Positions 42,855 to 51,178 of a DNA stretch of 64,000 nucleotides are shown piece after piece; position 1 is the first letter of the stretch, and every line of letters starts with the position of its first letter. The stretch is taken from the NCBI GenBank assembly GCA_026707405.1, contig JAPOWW010000021.1:126841-190840 (forward strand), read 5' to 3'. Position numbers and translations under genes: made by a program. The DNA comes from Chloroflexota bacterium. GTDB lineage: Bacteria > Chloroflexota > UBA11872 > VXNJ01. The notes below the pieces were generated by a model that saw only the letters and a list, made by a program, of their open reading frames with translations, had not been told where the DNA came from and made no database searches.

Positions 42855-42874
42855 GGGCGGTTCGCGAACCGCCC
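42855..42874. repeat. Perfect 20-bp intergenic palindrome, second copy
   Basis: Identical to 1919-1938 (GGGCGGTTCG/CGAACCGCCC), between smpB and ssrA. It could act as a terminator-like hairpin after smpB, although no T-run follows. Confidence 0.8.
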
Positions 42875-43130
42875 TTCCTCCTCTAGTCGTACGCGATCAG
42901 CCGATGTTAGCGTTGGCCAAATGGAGCACGATATCGAGCGAACTGGGTGGACCCTCTACACCCCGTCTATCCCATCGTCAAACACCCCGATTTTCAAATC
43001 TCACAGGGTAGCTTTCACAGATGTTTATGAAAACCACTTCTCCTGTCCCCGTCCGAATGCCGCGAATCAGGCGCATTTGCCGGGAGCCTCTCGAACCACG
43101 CGCGGCGGCAGACTTGACCGGTGCAGGGTC
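42875..43130. other. Intergenic region before ssrA promoter
   Basis: A 77-codon frame exists here, but without ribosome-binding site or recognisable content. I see nothing else until the ssrA promoter. Confidence 0.4.
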
Positions 43131-43159
43131 TTGATAGAGGGCCGATCCCGTTAGATAAT
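43131..43159 (+). promoter_or_regulatory. ssrA promoter
   Basis: TTGATA (43131-43136), a 17-bp spacer and GATAAT (43154-43159). The predicted start, about 43166, is just ahead of the mature tmRNA 5' end at 43171. Confidence 0.75.
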
Positions 43160-43170
43160 GAAGACATCAA

Positions 43171-43526
43171 GGGGATGCAGGGTTTCGACAGGGACTCGAG
43201 GCTTTCTCTGCAGGTCGAGGATGCCGAAGCCTCGTAAATCATGCGGCAAAAACTGACTGGCGAACAGGAACTCGCTCTCGCCGCCTAAGCTTTAGGCGCG
43301 ACGTCCGTTCCGGGTAGGCCCCGGCGTCTGGAAACGGGCGACATTTAGCCGGGAGGACGCCGGCCCCGACGCCCGTTAGGGCCGGAAGAGAACTCTCCGG
43401 GCTGGCTGGCTGTACCGTTGTCCGTTTTAGTGACAGCCGGCGAGACAGATAAAACGGTCTAAACCTGTAGACGGGATCAGTCGGAAGTTCCTGGACGGGG
43501 CGTTCAACTCGCCCCCATCTCCACCA
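43171..43526 (+). ncRNA. ssrA: Transfer-messenger RNA (tmRNA)
   Basis: The 5' end GGGGATG pairs with 3' CATCTCC, followed by encoded ACCA, giving the Ala-tRNA-like domain of about 356 nt. The T arm has TTCAACT. The tag frame ends in codons for GEQELALAA and then TAA, near 43265-43290, matching the usual ALAA-type degron. It rescues stalled ribosomes with SmpB. tmRNA 3' ends are frequent integration sites, and a defence-like island starts 117 nt downstream. Confidence 0.95.
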
Positions 43527-43642
43527 TTTATATGCGGTCGGGTTGCGGTTGCCTCTGAATCGGCGCTTCCCGTCTACAATTCAAGTGCATGTCTCTGCGG
43601 ACGCCCGCCTCGCGAGCAGCTTGACTCAAAGGGAGCAGCCTC

Positions 43643-44818
43643 ATGTCCGCAACTGAAACAAAAGTCAATACGAAACCACTCCACCTTCCAAGCCTGACAA
43701 TCAAGGGATTTCGCGGGATAAACGAGCTTTCAATCTCCCGTCTCGGGCGCGTGACGTTGCTCGCCGGAAAGAACGGGGTAGGCAAAACGACCGTGCTCGA
43801 AGCGGTACGTATATATGCCGCAAGGGGCCGATCCCGCATTCTGATGAACGTACTGGAGGAGCGAGAAGAGCTTACTGAATTCCTCGACGAATTTGATAAC
43901 GAAATCCTTGTACCTAACTGGGATACTCTGTTCCATCGTAGAGACATTTCGACCGACGGCCGTGGCAGTCACACCTTGTTGGACAGCAGCTACGTGCCGC
44001 GGTATCCCGCCTTCTCGTTCGGCCCTTTGACGGGAACTGACAAGCTCAGCATCAGCTTTGCTCCGATGAACGACGAGGACCTAGCACCATTCAGTTCCGA
44101 CATTCGTCTCGGATTAGTGAATGAAGAATGGCGGATGCTAGAGATCAGCATCCAGGAAATCAAAGTCCGAATCCCAATGCCCTTCCTTCGGAGCTCGAAG
44201 CTTCGCGTTGGTTATCTAAGTGACGACCGCGAGCTTCCACCTATGGCGGTATGTGAATCCTTAGGACCGAGCTTGCTCACCAACACGAATATGGCGAGAT
44301 TCTGGGATCGAGTCGCACTGACGGATGACGAAGACCGGGCAGTACGCGCGCTGAATCTGATCTTCGGCAAGGATATTGAGCGTATCGCGGTAGTAGCTGA
44401 CGAGAGACGGGGCAGGCATGGGCGACGAACCGTCGTAAAGCTCCGAGGAGAGAAACGCCCGGTGCCTCTGAAGAGCCTTGGCGATGGGGCTGTGCGGCTG
44501 TTTGGCGTCGCCTTGGCGCTTGCCAGTAGCCGGGACGGGTTTCTGGTTATCGACGAAGCGGAGAACGGGATCCATCATTCGGTGCAACGGGACTACTGGA
44601 AGATGATCGTCAAAACGGCGCGCGAGAACAACGTGCAGGTTCTCGCGACGACGCACGGCTGGGACTGTGTGAGGGGATTTGCGCAGGCGGCGGCGGATGT
44701 GGACGACGTGGAGGTCGCACTTGTTCGGCTTGAGAAAGATGGCGATGCAGTCCGCGCGGTCGAATACTCCGAGCGGAACCTCAAGGCCGCAGCCAGAAGC
44801 GGTATTGAAGTCAGATAG
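43643..44818 (+). CDS. AAA/ABC-type ATPase, OLD-like
   Basis: 391 residues. AAA_15/OLD-type ATPase: N-terminal FRGINELSISRLGRVTLLAGKNGVGKTTVLEA (Walker A about 43-50). A signature-like LKSLGDGAVRLFGVALAL follows, then Walker B FLVIDEAENGIHH (about 300-312) and VLATTHGWDC. Unlike single-chain OLD proteins it has no TOPRIM domain; that function is in the next gene. Together they resemble split ATPase-nuclease defence pairs such as PARIS. It starts just after ssrA. Confidence 0.8.
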   Translation: MSATETKVNTKPLHLPSLTIKGFRGINELSISRLGRVTLLAGKNGVGKTTVLEAVRIYAARGRSRILMNVLEEREELTEFLDEFDNEILVPNWDTLFHRRDISTDGRGSHTLLDSSYVPRYPAFSFGPLTGTDKLSISFAPMNDEDLAPFSSDIRLGLVNEEWRMLEISIQEIKVRIPMPFLRSSKLRVGYLSDDRELPPMAVCESLGPSLLTNTNMARFWDRVALTDDEDRAVRALNLIFGKDIERIAVVADERRGRHGRRTVVKLRGEKRPVPLKSLGDGAVRLFGVALALASSRDGFLVIDEAENGIHHSVQRDYWKMIVKTARENNVQVLATTHGWDCVRGFAQAAADVDDVEVALVRLEKDGDAVRAVEYSERNLKAAARSGIEVR

Positions 44819-44821
44819 CTG

Positions 44822-45445
44822 ATGTCGCTTCCTGGCTCAGCATCGCTGAGCCGTGTGCTCATTGTCGAAGGTCAGGACGACGAGCACGTAGTGCAGCGAA
44901 TATGTGAGCGATGCGCGCCGTCACCTTCGTTTCATGTTGAGCGAAGGGACGGCATTCACAGACTGCTTGATGATCTTGGCGCGGACATTCTTCTTCCAGG
45001 TCGTCAGTCGGTTGGGATCGTGGTAGACGCCAACGACAACGTCTCGGCTCGCTGGGCCGCCCTGAGAAGCAGGCTTGCCGAAGAGGACGTTGACATCCCG
45101 GACTCACCCGAAGCTTCAGGAATCATCGTCACCGGCGGGAAGGGCAGGCCCGACGTCGGCGTCTGGCTGATGCCGGACAACTCTTCAGTGGGCCAGCTGG
45201 AGGACTTCGTGGTCACGATGATTCCGGCGGATGATCCCGTATGGCCGCTTGCGCAACGGTATATCGAAGGGATACCTGCCCCGGCTTTCAGCGCCGGTAA
45301 AACGCTCCGGGCCCAACTGTACGCTTGGCTCGCGGCCAGGGAGCGTCCCAGGCACATGGGCCTGGCCATCCGTGCCGGAGACCTCGACGTGGATGGCGAC
45401 CTCTGCCAGAAATTCGTCGACTGGCTTACGAGGTTGTTCCAGTAG
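44822..45445 (+). CDS. TOPRIM-fold protein, DUF3226-like
   Basis: 207 residues, ATG 3 nt after the ATPase stop. TOPRIM residues are visible: E in LIVEGQDDEHVV (about 12-23) and D-x-D in GIVVDANDN (about 65-73), as in DUF3226 and DUF4435 proteins that pair with AAA_15 ATPases. A DNA- or tRNA-cutting effector controlled by the ATPase is the likely role. That is an inference from the pair architecture. Confidence 0.75.
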   Translation: MSLPGSASLSRVLIVEGQDDEHVVQRICERCAPSPSFHVERRDGIHRLLDDLGADILLPGRQSVGIVVDANDNVSARWAALRSRLAEEDVDIPDSPEASGIIVTGGKGRPDVGVWLMPDNSSVGQLEDFVVTMIPADDPVWPLAQRYIEGIPAPAFSAGKTLRAQLYAWLAARERPRHMGLAIRAGDLDVDGDLCQKFVDWLTRLFQ

Positions 45446-45587
45446 AAGCCGTTGCAACCTCGGTAACAGCTCCGACCTCTGTCGCTAGCGCCTGATCTCC
45501 TTCGTCTCCCCATACCCGGCCGATGGCGGCGTGGATCTTTTGCTCGATGCGGTCGATTAGCTCGCAGTTGGCGTTGACGACGATGGC
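45426..45587 (-). pseudogene. Possible remnant of a type I restriction S-subunit C-terminus
   Basis: Directly after the DUF3644 stop, in the same frame, the codons read AIVVNANCELIDRIEQKI, then GRVWGDE. This resembles the last helix of some type I HsdS proteins. No start and no upstream domain are present, and the frame runs into the antisense of the TOPRIM gene. The call is tentative. Confidence 0.35.
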
Positions 45588-46601
45588 CTAGTTTCCCTCC
45601 TCTTGCAGGCGTCTACTCTCAGCCCGAGTTCTGACAAAGAACCGGTCGTCTCGTTGATATTGTTGAATGATCCAATTCACAAATGACTGACTGTATTGCC
45701 CCGGAGAATTGGGAATCTTTCCTTGGTAGAAGAAATCGGAGCGTTTTTTGATGCGATAGACCTTGTTTACACATCGAACGTCATACTGATTTGCGCCTGA
45801 CTCGCGGATACTTGATTTGAGTTCCCTAAGCACCTCCGTCTCGCGGAACGGGTGTGATCTGGCAGGGTCCTTCGGGACTTCCACAATTTGAGTTGGACTC
45901 CGGCCCGTTTGGCCCGATGAAAGAACGATGTCTGCCTCGTCCGGTCTTTTCGTAAGGACGAGGTGATAATCAATTCCGATCGAGAACTCTGCGGGTCGCT
46001 GGAGTTGGTCAAACTCCTGCCTGACTTCTAAACAGTAGCGGCTAAGGAATTCAGCAGATTCCCGACCCATTTCTCGACGCAAACGCGCGTCGGATGGATC
46101 ACTTTGTTCCGGCCTCATGTCGTATACGATGCTCATCATCCCAGCGGGAACCCGATCCGTCAGCGAAACCTCAAACCACCCGTTCAAACTATTGTGATAG
46201 TTGATCACTCCCGCCTGAAACAGACCCATGATGTCGCGTGGAATCTGGCTCAAGACAAGGTGAACCGCCTCATCTCTCAGCTCCTCAATACGTTCAATGT
46301 TTCGCCGTACTGGGTCTTTGCGATTTGGCATGACTCGGTTCAGACAGTCGCGTAGAGACAGTGACCGTCTCGGTTTCCGGTCCTTTTTGTTCAGATAGTA
46401 GATGCTCTCCAGATTACCCTCGTCCTCCAGAATCTTCGCCTTGAGCAGCAACTCCCAGGCGTTACAAATCAGGTAGCAGAAAGCCTCGATGCGGTATTGG
46501 ATGGTAATGCGGTTGATGGTTTCTAGGGCGAGCACGTATGCTTCGAAGCTCTTCTTAACTAAACGGCATTTGAGATCAGGCTCTTCGCAGTTTTCAGTCA
46601 T
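45588..46601 (-). CDS. DUF3644 domain protein
   Basis: 337 residues from the ATG at MTENCEEPD, with AAAGGCGAGAA upstream; an ATG 13 codons earlier is less likely. The N-terminal half matches DUF3644: ALETINRITIQYRIEAFCYLICNAWELLLKAKIL, then LSLRDCLNRV and the RNIERIEELRDEAVHLV helix. This helix is HEPN-like, with R-x4-H-type residues. The C-terminal half is unique. The family occurs in mobile and defence contexts; this copy faces the ATPase-TOPRIM pair. Confidence 0.75.
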   Translation of the reverse strand: MTENCEEPDLKCRLVKKSFEAYVLALETINRITIQYRIEAFCYLICNAWELLLKAKILEDEGNLESIYYLNKKDRKPRRSLSLRDCLNRVMPNRKDPVRRNIERIEELRDEAVHLVLSQIPRDIMGLFQAGVINYHNSLNGWFEVSLTDRVPAGMMSIVYDMRPEQSDPSDARLRREMGRESAEFLSRYCLEVRQEFDQLQRPAEFSIGIDYHLVLTKRPDEADIVLSSGQTGRSPTQIVEVPKDPARSHPFRETEVLRELKSSIRESGANQYDVRCVNKVYRIKKRSDFFYQGKIPNSPGQYSQSFVNWIIQQYQRDDRFFVRTRAESRRLQEEGN

Positions 46602-46667
46602 TTCTCGCCTTTCCCATGAGGCTCCCTTTGCTCCCGTCACATCCGGTCGACGACAGCTTTTGGTGGA

Positions 46668-48242
46668 CTAATCTGCCCCCTTGCCGTTTTCTTGGAGCAT
46701 GATGGCGTATTCGAAGCTGTCGGCTAGGGCGAGCCAGGAGGCTTCGACCACGTTGGTGGAGCTGCCGACGGTGGTCCAGAAGTCCTCGCCGTTGGTGGAC
46801 TCGATGAGAACACGTATGCTGGCGTCGGTGCCGGCGTCGCTGTCGACTATTCGCACCTTGTAGTCGATAAGCCGGACCGAATCGAGCGTCGGATAGGCGG
46901 TCAGCAGCGCCTTGCGCGTGCCCGCGTCCAGGGCGCTCACCGGCCCGTTGCCCTCCGCGGCGGTGTGGAAGACTTCTTCACCTACCCGGATTTTGACCAT
47001 CGCTTCAGATAGAGCGGCCTCGCCGCCGCGCGTCTCGACGAGGGTTAGAAAGTCGACCAGCTCGAACGGGGGCCGGTAGTCGGGGGCCTGCCGACGTACG
47101 AGCAGCTCGAACGAGGCCTCGGCGCCCTCGAACTGGAACCCCCGCGACTCCATCAGCTTGAGCGTCCTGGCGGTCGCGGCGGCGTCCTGCCGGGACTGGC
47201 CGATTCCCAGCTGTTCGGTTCGGGTGACGACGTTGCTGGCGCCCGAAAGCTCGGAGACGAGAATCCGCTGGCGGTTGCCGACGAGAACGGGATCGACGTG
47301 CTGGTAGGCGTGCTCGGCCTTGGCGGTGGCGCTCGCGTGGTATCCGGCCTTGTGCGCGAAGGCGCTCTGGCCGACGTAGGCCATCTGCGAATTCGGAACC
47401 AGGTTGGCCGTCTCCGAGACGAAGTGCGAGAGCTCGGTCAGACGCGAGAGGTTCTCCCCGGATACGCACTCCACGCCCATCTTGAGCTGCAAGTTGGCGA
47501 CCACGGCGCAGAGGTTGGCGTTTCCGCAGCGCTCGCCGAGCCCGTTGATCGTTCCCTGGACCTGGGTGGCTCCGGCGCCGACCGCCGCGATCGATCCGGC
47601 GGTGGCGAGGTCCATGTCGTTGTGGGTATGGATACCGACCGGAACCGGCGAACGGCCCACGGCTATGCGGGTCGATTCGCGGATGTGCCTCACCAGCGAT
47701 CCGCCGTTGGTGTCGCACAGCACGAGCCAGTCGCAGCCGGCTTCGACGGCGGCGTCCAGGCAGGCGAGGGCGTATTCGGGATCGTCGCGAAAGCCGTCGA
47801 AGTAGTGCTCGGCGTCGACTATCACCTCCAGCCCGCGGCGCTTCAGGTACGAAACCGTGTCGCGGATCATTGCCAGGTTCTCCTCGGGGGCCGCTTCGAG
47901 AATGTGCTCCACCTGCCACCGCGAGAACTTGGCTACCAGCGCGACCGCCGACACCCCGCTTCCCAGGATCGCCGCGACGGCGGGATCGTCTTCGACAGCG
48001 ATGCCCTTGCGGCGGGTCGCGCCGAAGGCGACGATCTTGGCGTTTTGCCAGTCATGCTTGCGCGCGAGCTCGAAGAACTCGATGTCCTTGGGATTCGCGC
48101 CCGGGAATCCGCCCTCGATGTAGTGAATGCCGAACTCGTCGAGGCGGCGGGCGATCTTCATCTTGTCGGACGCTGAGAATGAAATCCCTTCTCCCTGCGA
48201 GCCGTCTCGCAGAGTGGTGTCGTACAGAAATACCTTGGACAT
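46668..48242 (-). CDS. cimA: (R)-citramalate synthase
   Basis: 524 residues. HMGL-type catalytic domain with FLYDTTLRDGSQGEG at the start, GIHTHNDMDLA with metal His residues, and GTINGLGERCGNANL. A C-terminal regulatory domain (about 400-524) has the LeuA dimer fold. It makes citramalate from pyruvate and acetyl-CoA, giving isoleucine without threonine. Last gene of the ilv-leu operon; LeuCD and a dehydrogenase encoded upstream can process its product. Confidence 0.92.
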   Translation of the reverse strand: MSKVFLYDTTLRDGSQGEGISFSASDKMKIARRLDEFGIHYIEGGFPGANPKDIEFFELARKHDWQNAKIVAFGATRRKGIAVEDDPAVAAILGSGVSAVALVAKFSRWQVEHILEAAPEENLAMIRDTVSYLKRRGLEVIVDAEHYFDGFRDDPEYALACLDAAVEAGCDWLVLCDTNGGSLVRHIRESTRIAVGRSPVPVGIHTHNDMDLATAGSIAAVGAGATQVQGTINGLGERCGNANLCAVVANLQLKMGVECVSGENLSRLTELSHFVSETANLVPNSQMAYVGQSAFAHKAGYHASATAKAEHAYQHVDPVLVGNRQRILVSELSGASNVVTRTEQLGIGQSRQDAAATARTLKLMESRGFQFEGAEASFELLVRRQAPDYRPPFELVDFLTLVETRGGEAALSEAMVKIRVGEEVFHTAAEGNGPVSALDAGTRKALLTAYPTLDSVRLIDYKVRIVDSDAGTDASIRVLIESTNGEDFWTTVGSSTNVVEASWLALADSFEYAIMLQENGKGAD

Positions 48243-48323
48243 TTCGGATTGCGGCTCCTGGAAAATCGGTGGTGAGATGCGCGGGCCTCTGACAGGCCCG
48301 TTATCGTTCGTGAATAGAGGGAC

Positions 48324-49403
48324 CTAGGAGATCAGCTCGGCAATCACGGCGTCGCCCATGCCGGCCGTGCCGACACGGAGCGACGTTTCATCCTCCATGA
48401 TGTCCGCTGTGCGGTAACCCTTGGCGAGCGCGGCTTCGACGGCGTCCTCGACCGCCCGCGCTTCCTCTTCAAGTCCCAGCGAAAGCTCCAGCAGCATCGC
48501 GGCGCTGAGGATGGTCCCCAGCGGATTGGCGACGTTCTGACCGGCGATATCGGGCGCGCTTCCGTGGATTGGCTCGTAGAGTCCAACCCCGCCGTCGCCC
48601 AGGCTGGCCGACGGCATAAGCCCGAGCGAACCGGCTAGCACCGACATCTCGTCGGTGATGATGTCGCCGAACATGTTGCCTGTAACGACCACGTCGAAAT
48701 CCCTCGGACTGACTATCAGCCGCATTGCGAATGCGTCGACAAGCATACTGTGGAAGTCAATGTCAGGATGCCCGGCGGCGACGTCTTCGGCGACTTCCCG
48801 CCAGAACCGGGAGCTTTCGAGAACGTTCATCTTGTCGATGGAGGTGACAAGCCCGCGCCGCTTCTCGGCGTGCTCGAACGCCCGCTCGACGATCCGGCGT
48901 ATCTCGCTTTCGCGGTACAGGAGCGTATCGAACGCCGCTGGCTCGCCGTCGACCTCGCCGCGTCCCTTGGGTTCGGCGAAATAGATGCCGCCGGTCAGCT
49001 CGCGAAATACGAGCAGGTCTGCGCCTTCGACGATCTCGCGCTTGACGGGCGAGGAGCCGAGCAGGTGCTTGCTCAGGCGGAGCGGCCGAATGTTGGCCCA
49101 CAGCTCCATCTCTTCGCGCAGGTCGAGCACCGCGCGCTCCGGATGCCGGCCGTTGACCGCTTCGCCGCCGGGGACGCCGCACGCACCGAGAAGGACGGCG
49201 TGCGAGGACTTGGACAGGTCAAGAACCTCGTCGGTGATCTCCCGGCCGTGACGCTCTATCGAGCACGCGCCGACCAGGGCGGTCTGACCGTCGAAGCGGT
49301 GGCCGAACTTCTCGCCGACCGCATCCAGCACGCGCCGGGCCTGGCCGACGACCTCCGGGCCTACGCCGTCGCCGGGGAGATATGCAATCGAGAACTCGCC
49401 CAA
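48324..49403 (-). CDS. leuB: 3-isopropylmalate dehydrogenase
   Basis: 359 residues from TTG with GAGGAG 8 nt upstream; the frame is open far upstream, but the conserved protein starts at FSIAYLPGDGVGPEV. Family signatures: NIRPLRL, ELTGGIYFAEPKGR (the LeuB substrate loop), TSIDKMNVL and NMFGDIITDEMSVLAGSLGLMPSAS. It oxidatively decarboxylates 3-isopropylmalate for leucine. It follows a second dehydrogenase of the same superfamily. Confidence 0.92.
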   Translation of the reverse strand: MGEFSIAYLPGDGVGPEVVGQARRVLDAVGEKFGHRFDGQTALVGACSIERHGREITDEVLDLSKSSHAVLLGACGVPGGEAVNGRHPERAVLDLREEMELWANIRPLRLSKHLLGSSPVKREIVEGADLLVFRELTGGIYFAEPKGRGEVDGEPAAFDTLLYRESEIRRIVERAFEHAEKRRGLVTSIDKMNVLESSRFWREVAEDVAAGHPDIDFHSMLVDAFAMRLIVSPRDFDVVVTGNMFGDIITDEMSVLAGSLGLMPSASLGDGGVGLYEPIHGSAPDIAGQNVANPLGTILSAAMLLELSLGLEEEARAVEDAVEAALAKGYRTADIMEDETSLRVGTAGMGDAVIAELIS

Positions 49404-49438
49404 ATCAGACGCTCCTCGGCACCGGGGCCGCGCTAGGT

Positions 49439-50494
49439 TCAGACAAGGCTTGCAACGAAGTCTCCGACTTCCGAAGTGGACATGCCCATCGCCCCGGCGC
49501 TCATCGACTTGATGCGGCCGCTCTCCAGCGCCTTGACGACGGCGTTGTCGACCCGCTCGGCGGCGTCGGCCTCGCCGAGATGATCGATGAGCATCTGCAT
49601 CGCGTTTATTCCGGCGAGCGGATTTATTACGTTCTTGCCCTGGTACTTGGGAGCCGAGCCGCCGATAGGCTCGAACATGGAAACGCCCTCGGGATTGATG
49701 TTGCCGCCCGCGGCAATTCCCATACCGCCCTGGATGATGGCCCCGATGTCGGTGATGATGTCGCCGAAGATGTTGTCGGTGACGACCACGTCGAACCATT
49801 CGGGGTTCTTGATGAACCACATCGACGCCGCGTCGACGTGGGCGTATTCGCGCCGTATGTCGGGATAGTCGGCGTCGCCGACTTCGTTGAACGCCCGCCA
49901 CCAGGTGCCCTGCACGTAGGTGAGGACGTTGGTCTTGCCGACCATGTGAAGCTGTTTTTCTCTGTTCCTGTTGCGGGCGACCTCGAACGCGAACCGGACC
50001 GCCCGCTCAGCGCCGCGGTAGGTGGTCATGTGGACCTGGGTCGATACCTCCGAAGGCGTGCCGCCGTACTGAACGCCGCCCATCCCGGAATACAGCCCTT
50101 CCGTGTTTTCGCGCACGACGATGAAGTCGATGTCCTCCGGGCCTTTGTCCTTCAGGGGCGTCTCGACGTTGGGATACAGCTTGACCGGGCGCAGGTTGAT
50201 GTACTGGTCGAGCTCGAAGCGGATGCGCAGCAGGATGCCCTTCTCGAGGATCCCCGGCTCGACATCGGGATGTCCTATTGCTCCCAGCCATATCGCGTCG
50301 TACGAGCGCAGCTCGTCCAAGGCTCCCTCGGGCAGGGTCTCGCCCGTACGCAGGTAGCGGTCTCCGCCGAGATCGAGATGGACCGCTTCGTACTTGAATC
50401 CACTGGCGGCGGCCGCGGCCTCAAGAGTCTTGAGAGCCTCGACCGCCACTTCGGGGCCTGTGCCGTCACCTGGAATTATGGCGATTCGATACAT
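49439..50494 (-). CDS. Isocitrate/isopropylmalate dehydrogenase family protein
   Basis: 351 residues, second beta-decarboxylating dehydrogenase in the operon. It has IAIIPGDGTGPEV, INLRPVKLYPNVETPL, VRENTEGLYSGMGG and DNIFGDIITDIGAIIQGGMGIAAGGN. The ENTEGLY loop is closer to isocitrate, homoisocitrate or tartrate dehydrogenases than to LeuB. In this operon it could act on the methylmalate made via CimA, leaving LeuB for isopropylmalate. That split is inference. Confidence 0.85.
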   Translation of the reverse strand: MYRIAIIPGDGTGPEVAVEALKTLEAAAAASGFKYEAVHLDLGGDRYLRTGETLPEGALDELRSYDAIWLGAIGHPDVEPGILEKGILLRIRFELDQYINLRPVKLYPNVETPLKDKGPEDIDFIVVRENTEGLYSGMGGVQYGGTPSEVSTQVHMTTYRGAERAVRFAFEVARNRNREKQLHMVGKTNVLTYVQGTWWRAFNEVGDADYPDIRREYAHVDAASMWFIKNPEWFDVVVTDNIFGDIITDIGAIIQGGMGIAAGGNINPEGVSMFEPIGGSAPKYQGKNVINPLAGINAMQMLIDHLGEADAAERVDNAVVKALESGRIKSMSAGAMGMSTSEVGDFVASLV

Positions 50495-50557
50495 GTCCGT
50501 GCCTTTCGTGGGCGCCGCTCCAAGGGCGGCTCAGCGGGTCTGTTCACAGCGGGACGG

Positions 50558-51166
50558 CTAATCGGCGCCGAAGCCGCGGACGTAGGGGAGGCTGTCATGG
50601 ACCCGCCGGACTTCCGCCGGGTTTCCCACAAGCTCGCCGATGGCGTCCCAGGTACCCGAGACAAGCCCGTCGCGGACAGCTTCCGGAATGCTCAGCGGCC
50701 ACTGCCGGCTCCCGGAGCGCAGCACGCAGCCATCCACGTCCACCGTGAATTCGATAGCCGGGTCGGCCTCGACCGCATTCTGAATCTCGGCGGCGTCGTC
50801 ACTCGAAACCACCGCGCAGACGATTCCGAGCGTGTAGCAGTTTCCGAAGAAGATCTCGGCGAAGCTCTTGCCGACGACGGCCTCGATTCCCCAGCGAAGG
50901 AGCGCCTGCGGAGCGTGCTCGCGGGATGACCCCGATCCGAAGTTGTTGTTAACCACGAGGACGCTCGCCCCGGCATAGCGCGGGTTGTCGAATGGGTGCG
51001 CCCCTCCCATCGCCTTTCTGTCGTCTTCGAACACGTGCTCGCCGAGGCCGTCGAACGTGACCGCGCGGAGATAGCGCGCCGGGATGACCCGGTCGGTGTC
51101 GATATCGTTGCCCCTCAGCGGGATGGCCGTTCCGGTGATTTCGATTACTCGCATGTCGGTTGTCAT
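50558..51166 (-). CDS. leuD: 3-isopropylmalate dehydratase small subunit
   Basis: 202 residues. LeuD features: RGNDIDTDRVIPARYL, NNNFGSGSSREHAPQAL with the SSREHA active-site loop, and FGNCYTLGIVC. It forms the isomerase with LeuC, encoded 12 nt upstream. Confidence 0.93.
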   Translation of the reverse strand: MTTDMRVIEITGTAIPLRGNDIDTDRVIPARYLRAVTFDGLGEHVFEDDRKAMGGAHPFDNPRYAGASVLVVNNNFGSGSSREHAPQALLRWGIEAVVGKSFAEIFFGNCYTLGIVCAVVSSDDAAEIQNAVEADPAIEFTVDVDGCVLRSGSRQWPLSIPEAVRDGLVSGTWDAIGELVGNPAEVRRVHDSLPYVRGFGAD

Positions 51167-51178
51167 ATTTTCAACACC

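Noticed and set aside
42921..43154. 77-codon frame between smpB and ssrA
   Set aside because: No ribosome-binding site, no family likeness, and it overlaps the ssrA promoter.
49404..49901. Extended leuB reading frame upstream of TTG 49403
   Set aside because: The extension is antisense-like Arg-rich sequence overlapping the previous gene; a Shine-Dalgarno and the conserved protein start both fit the TTG.
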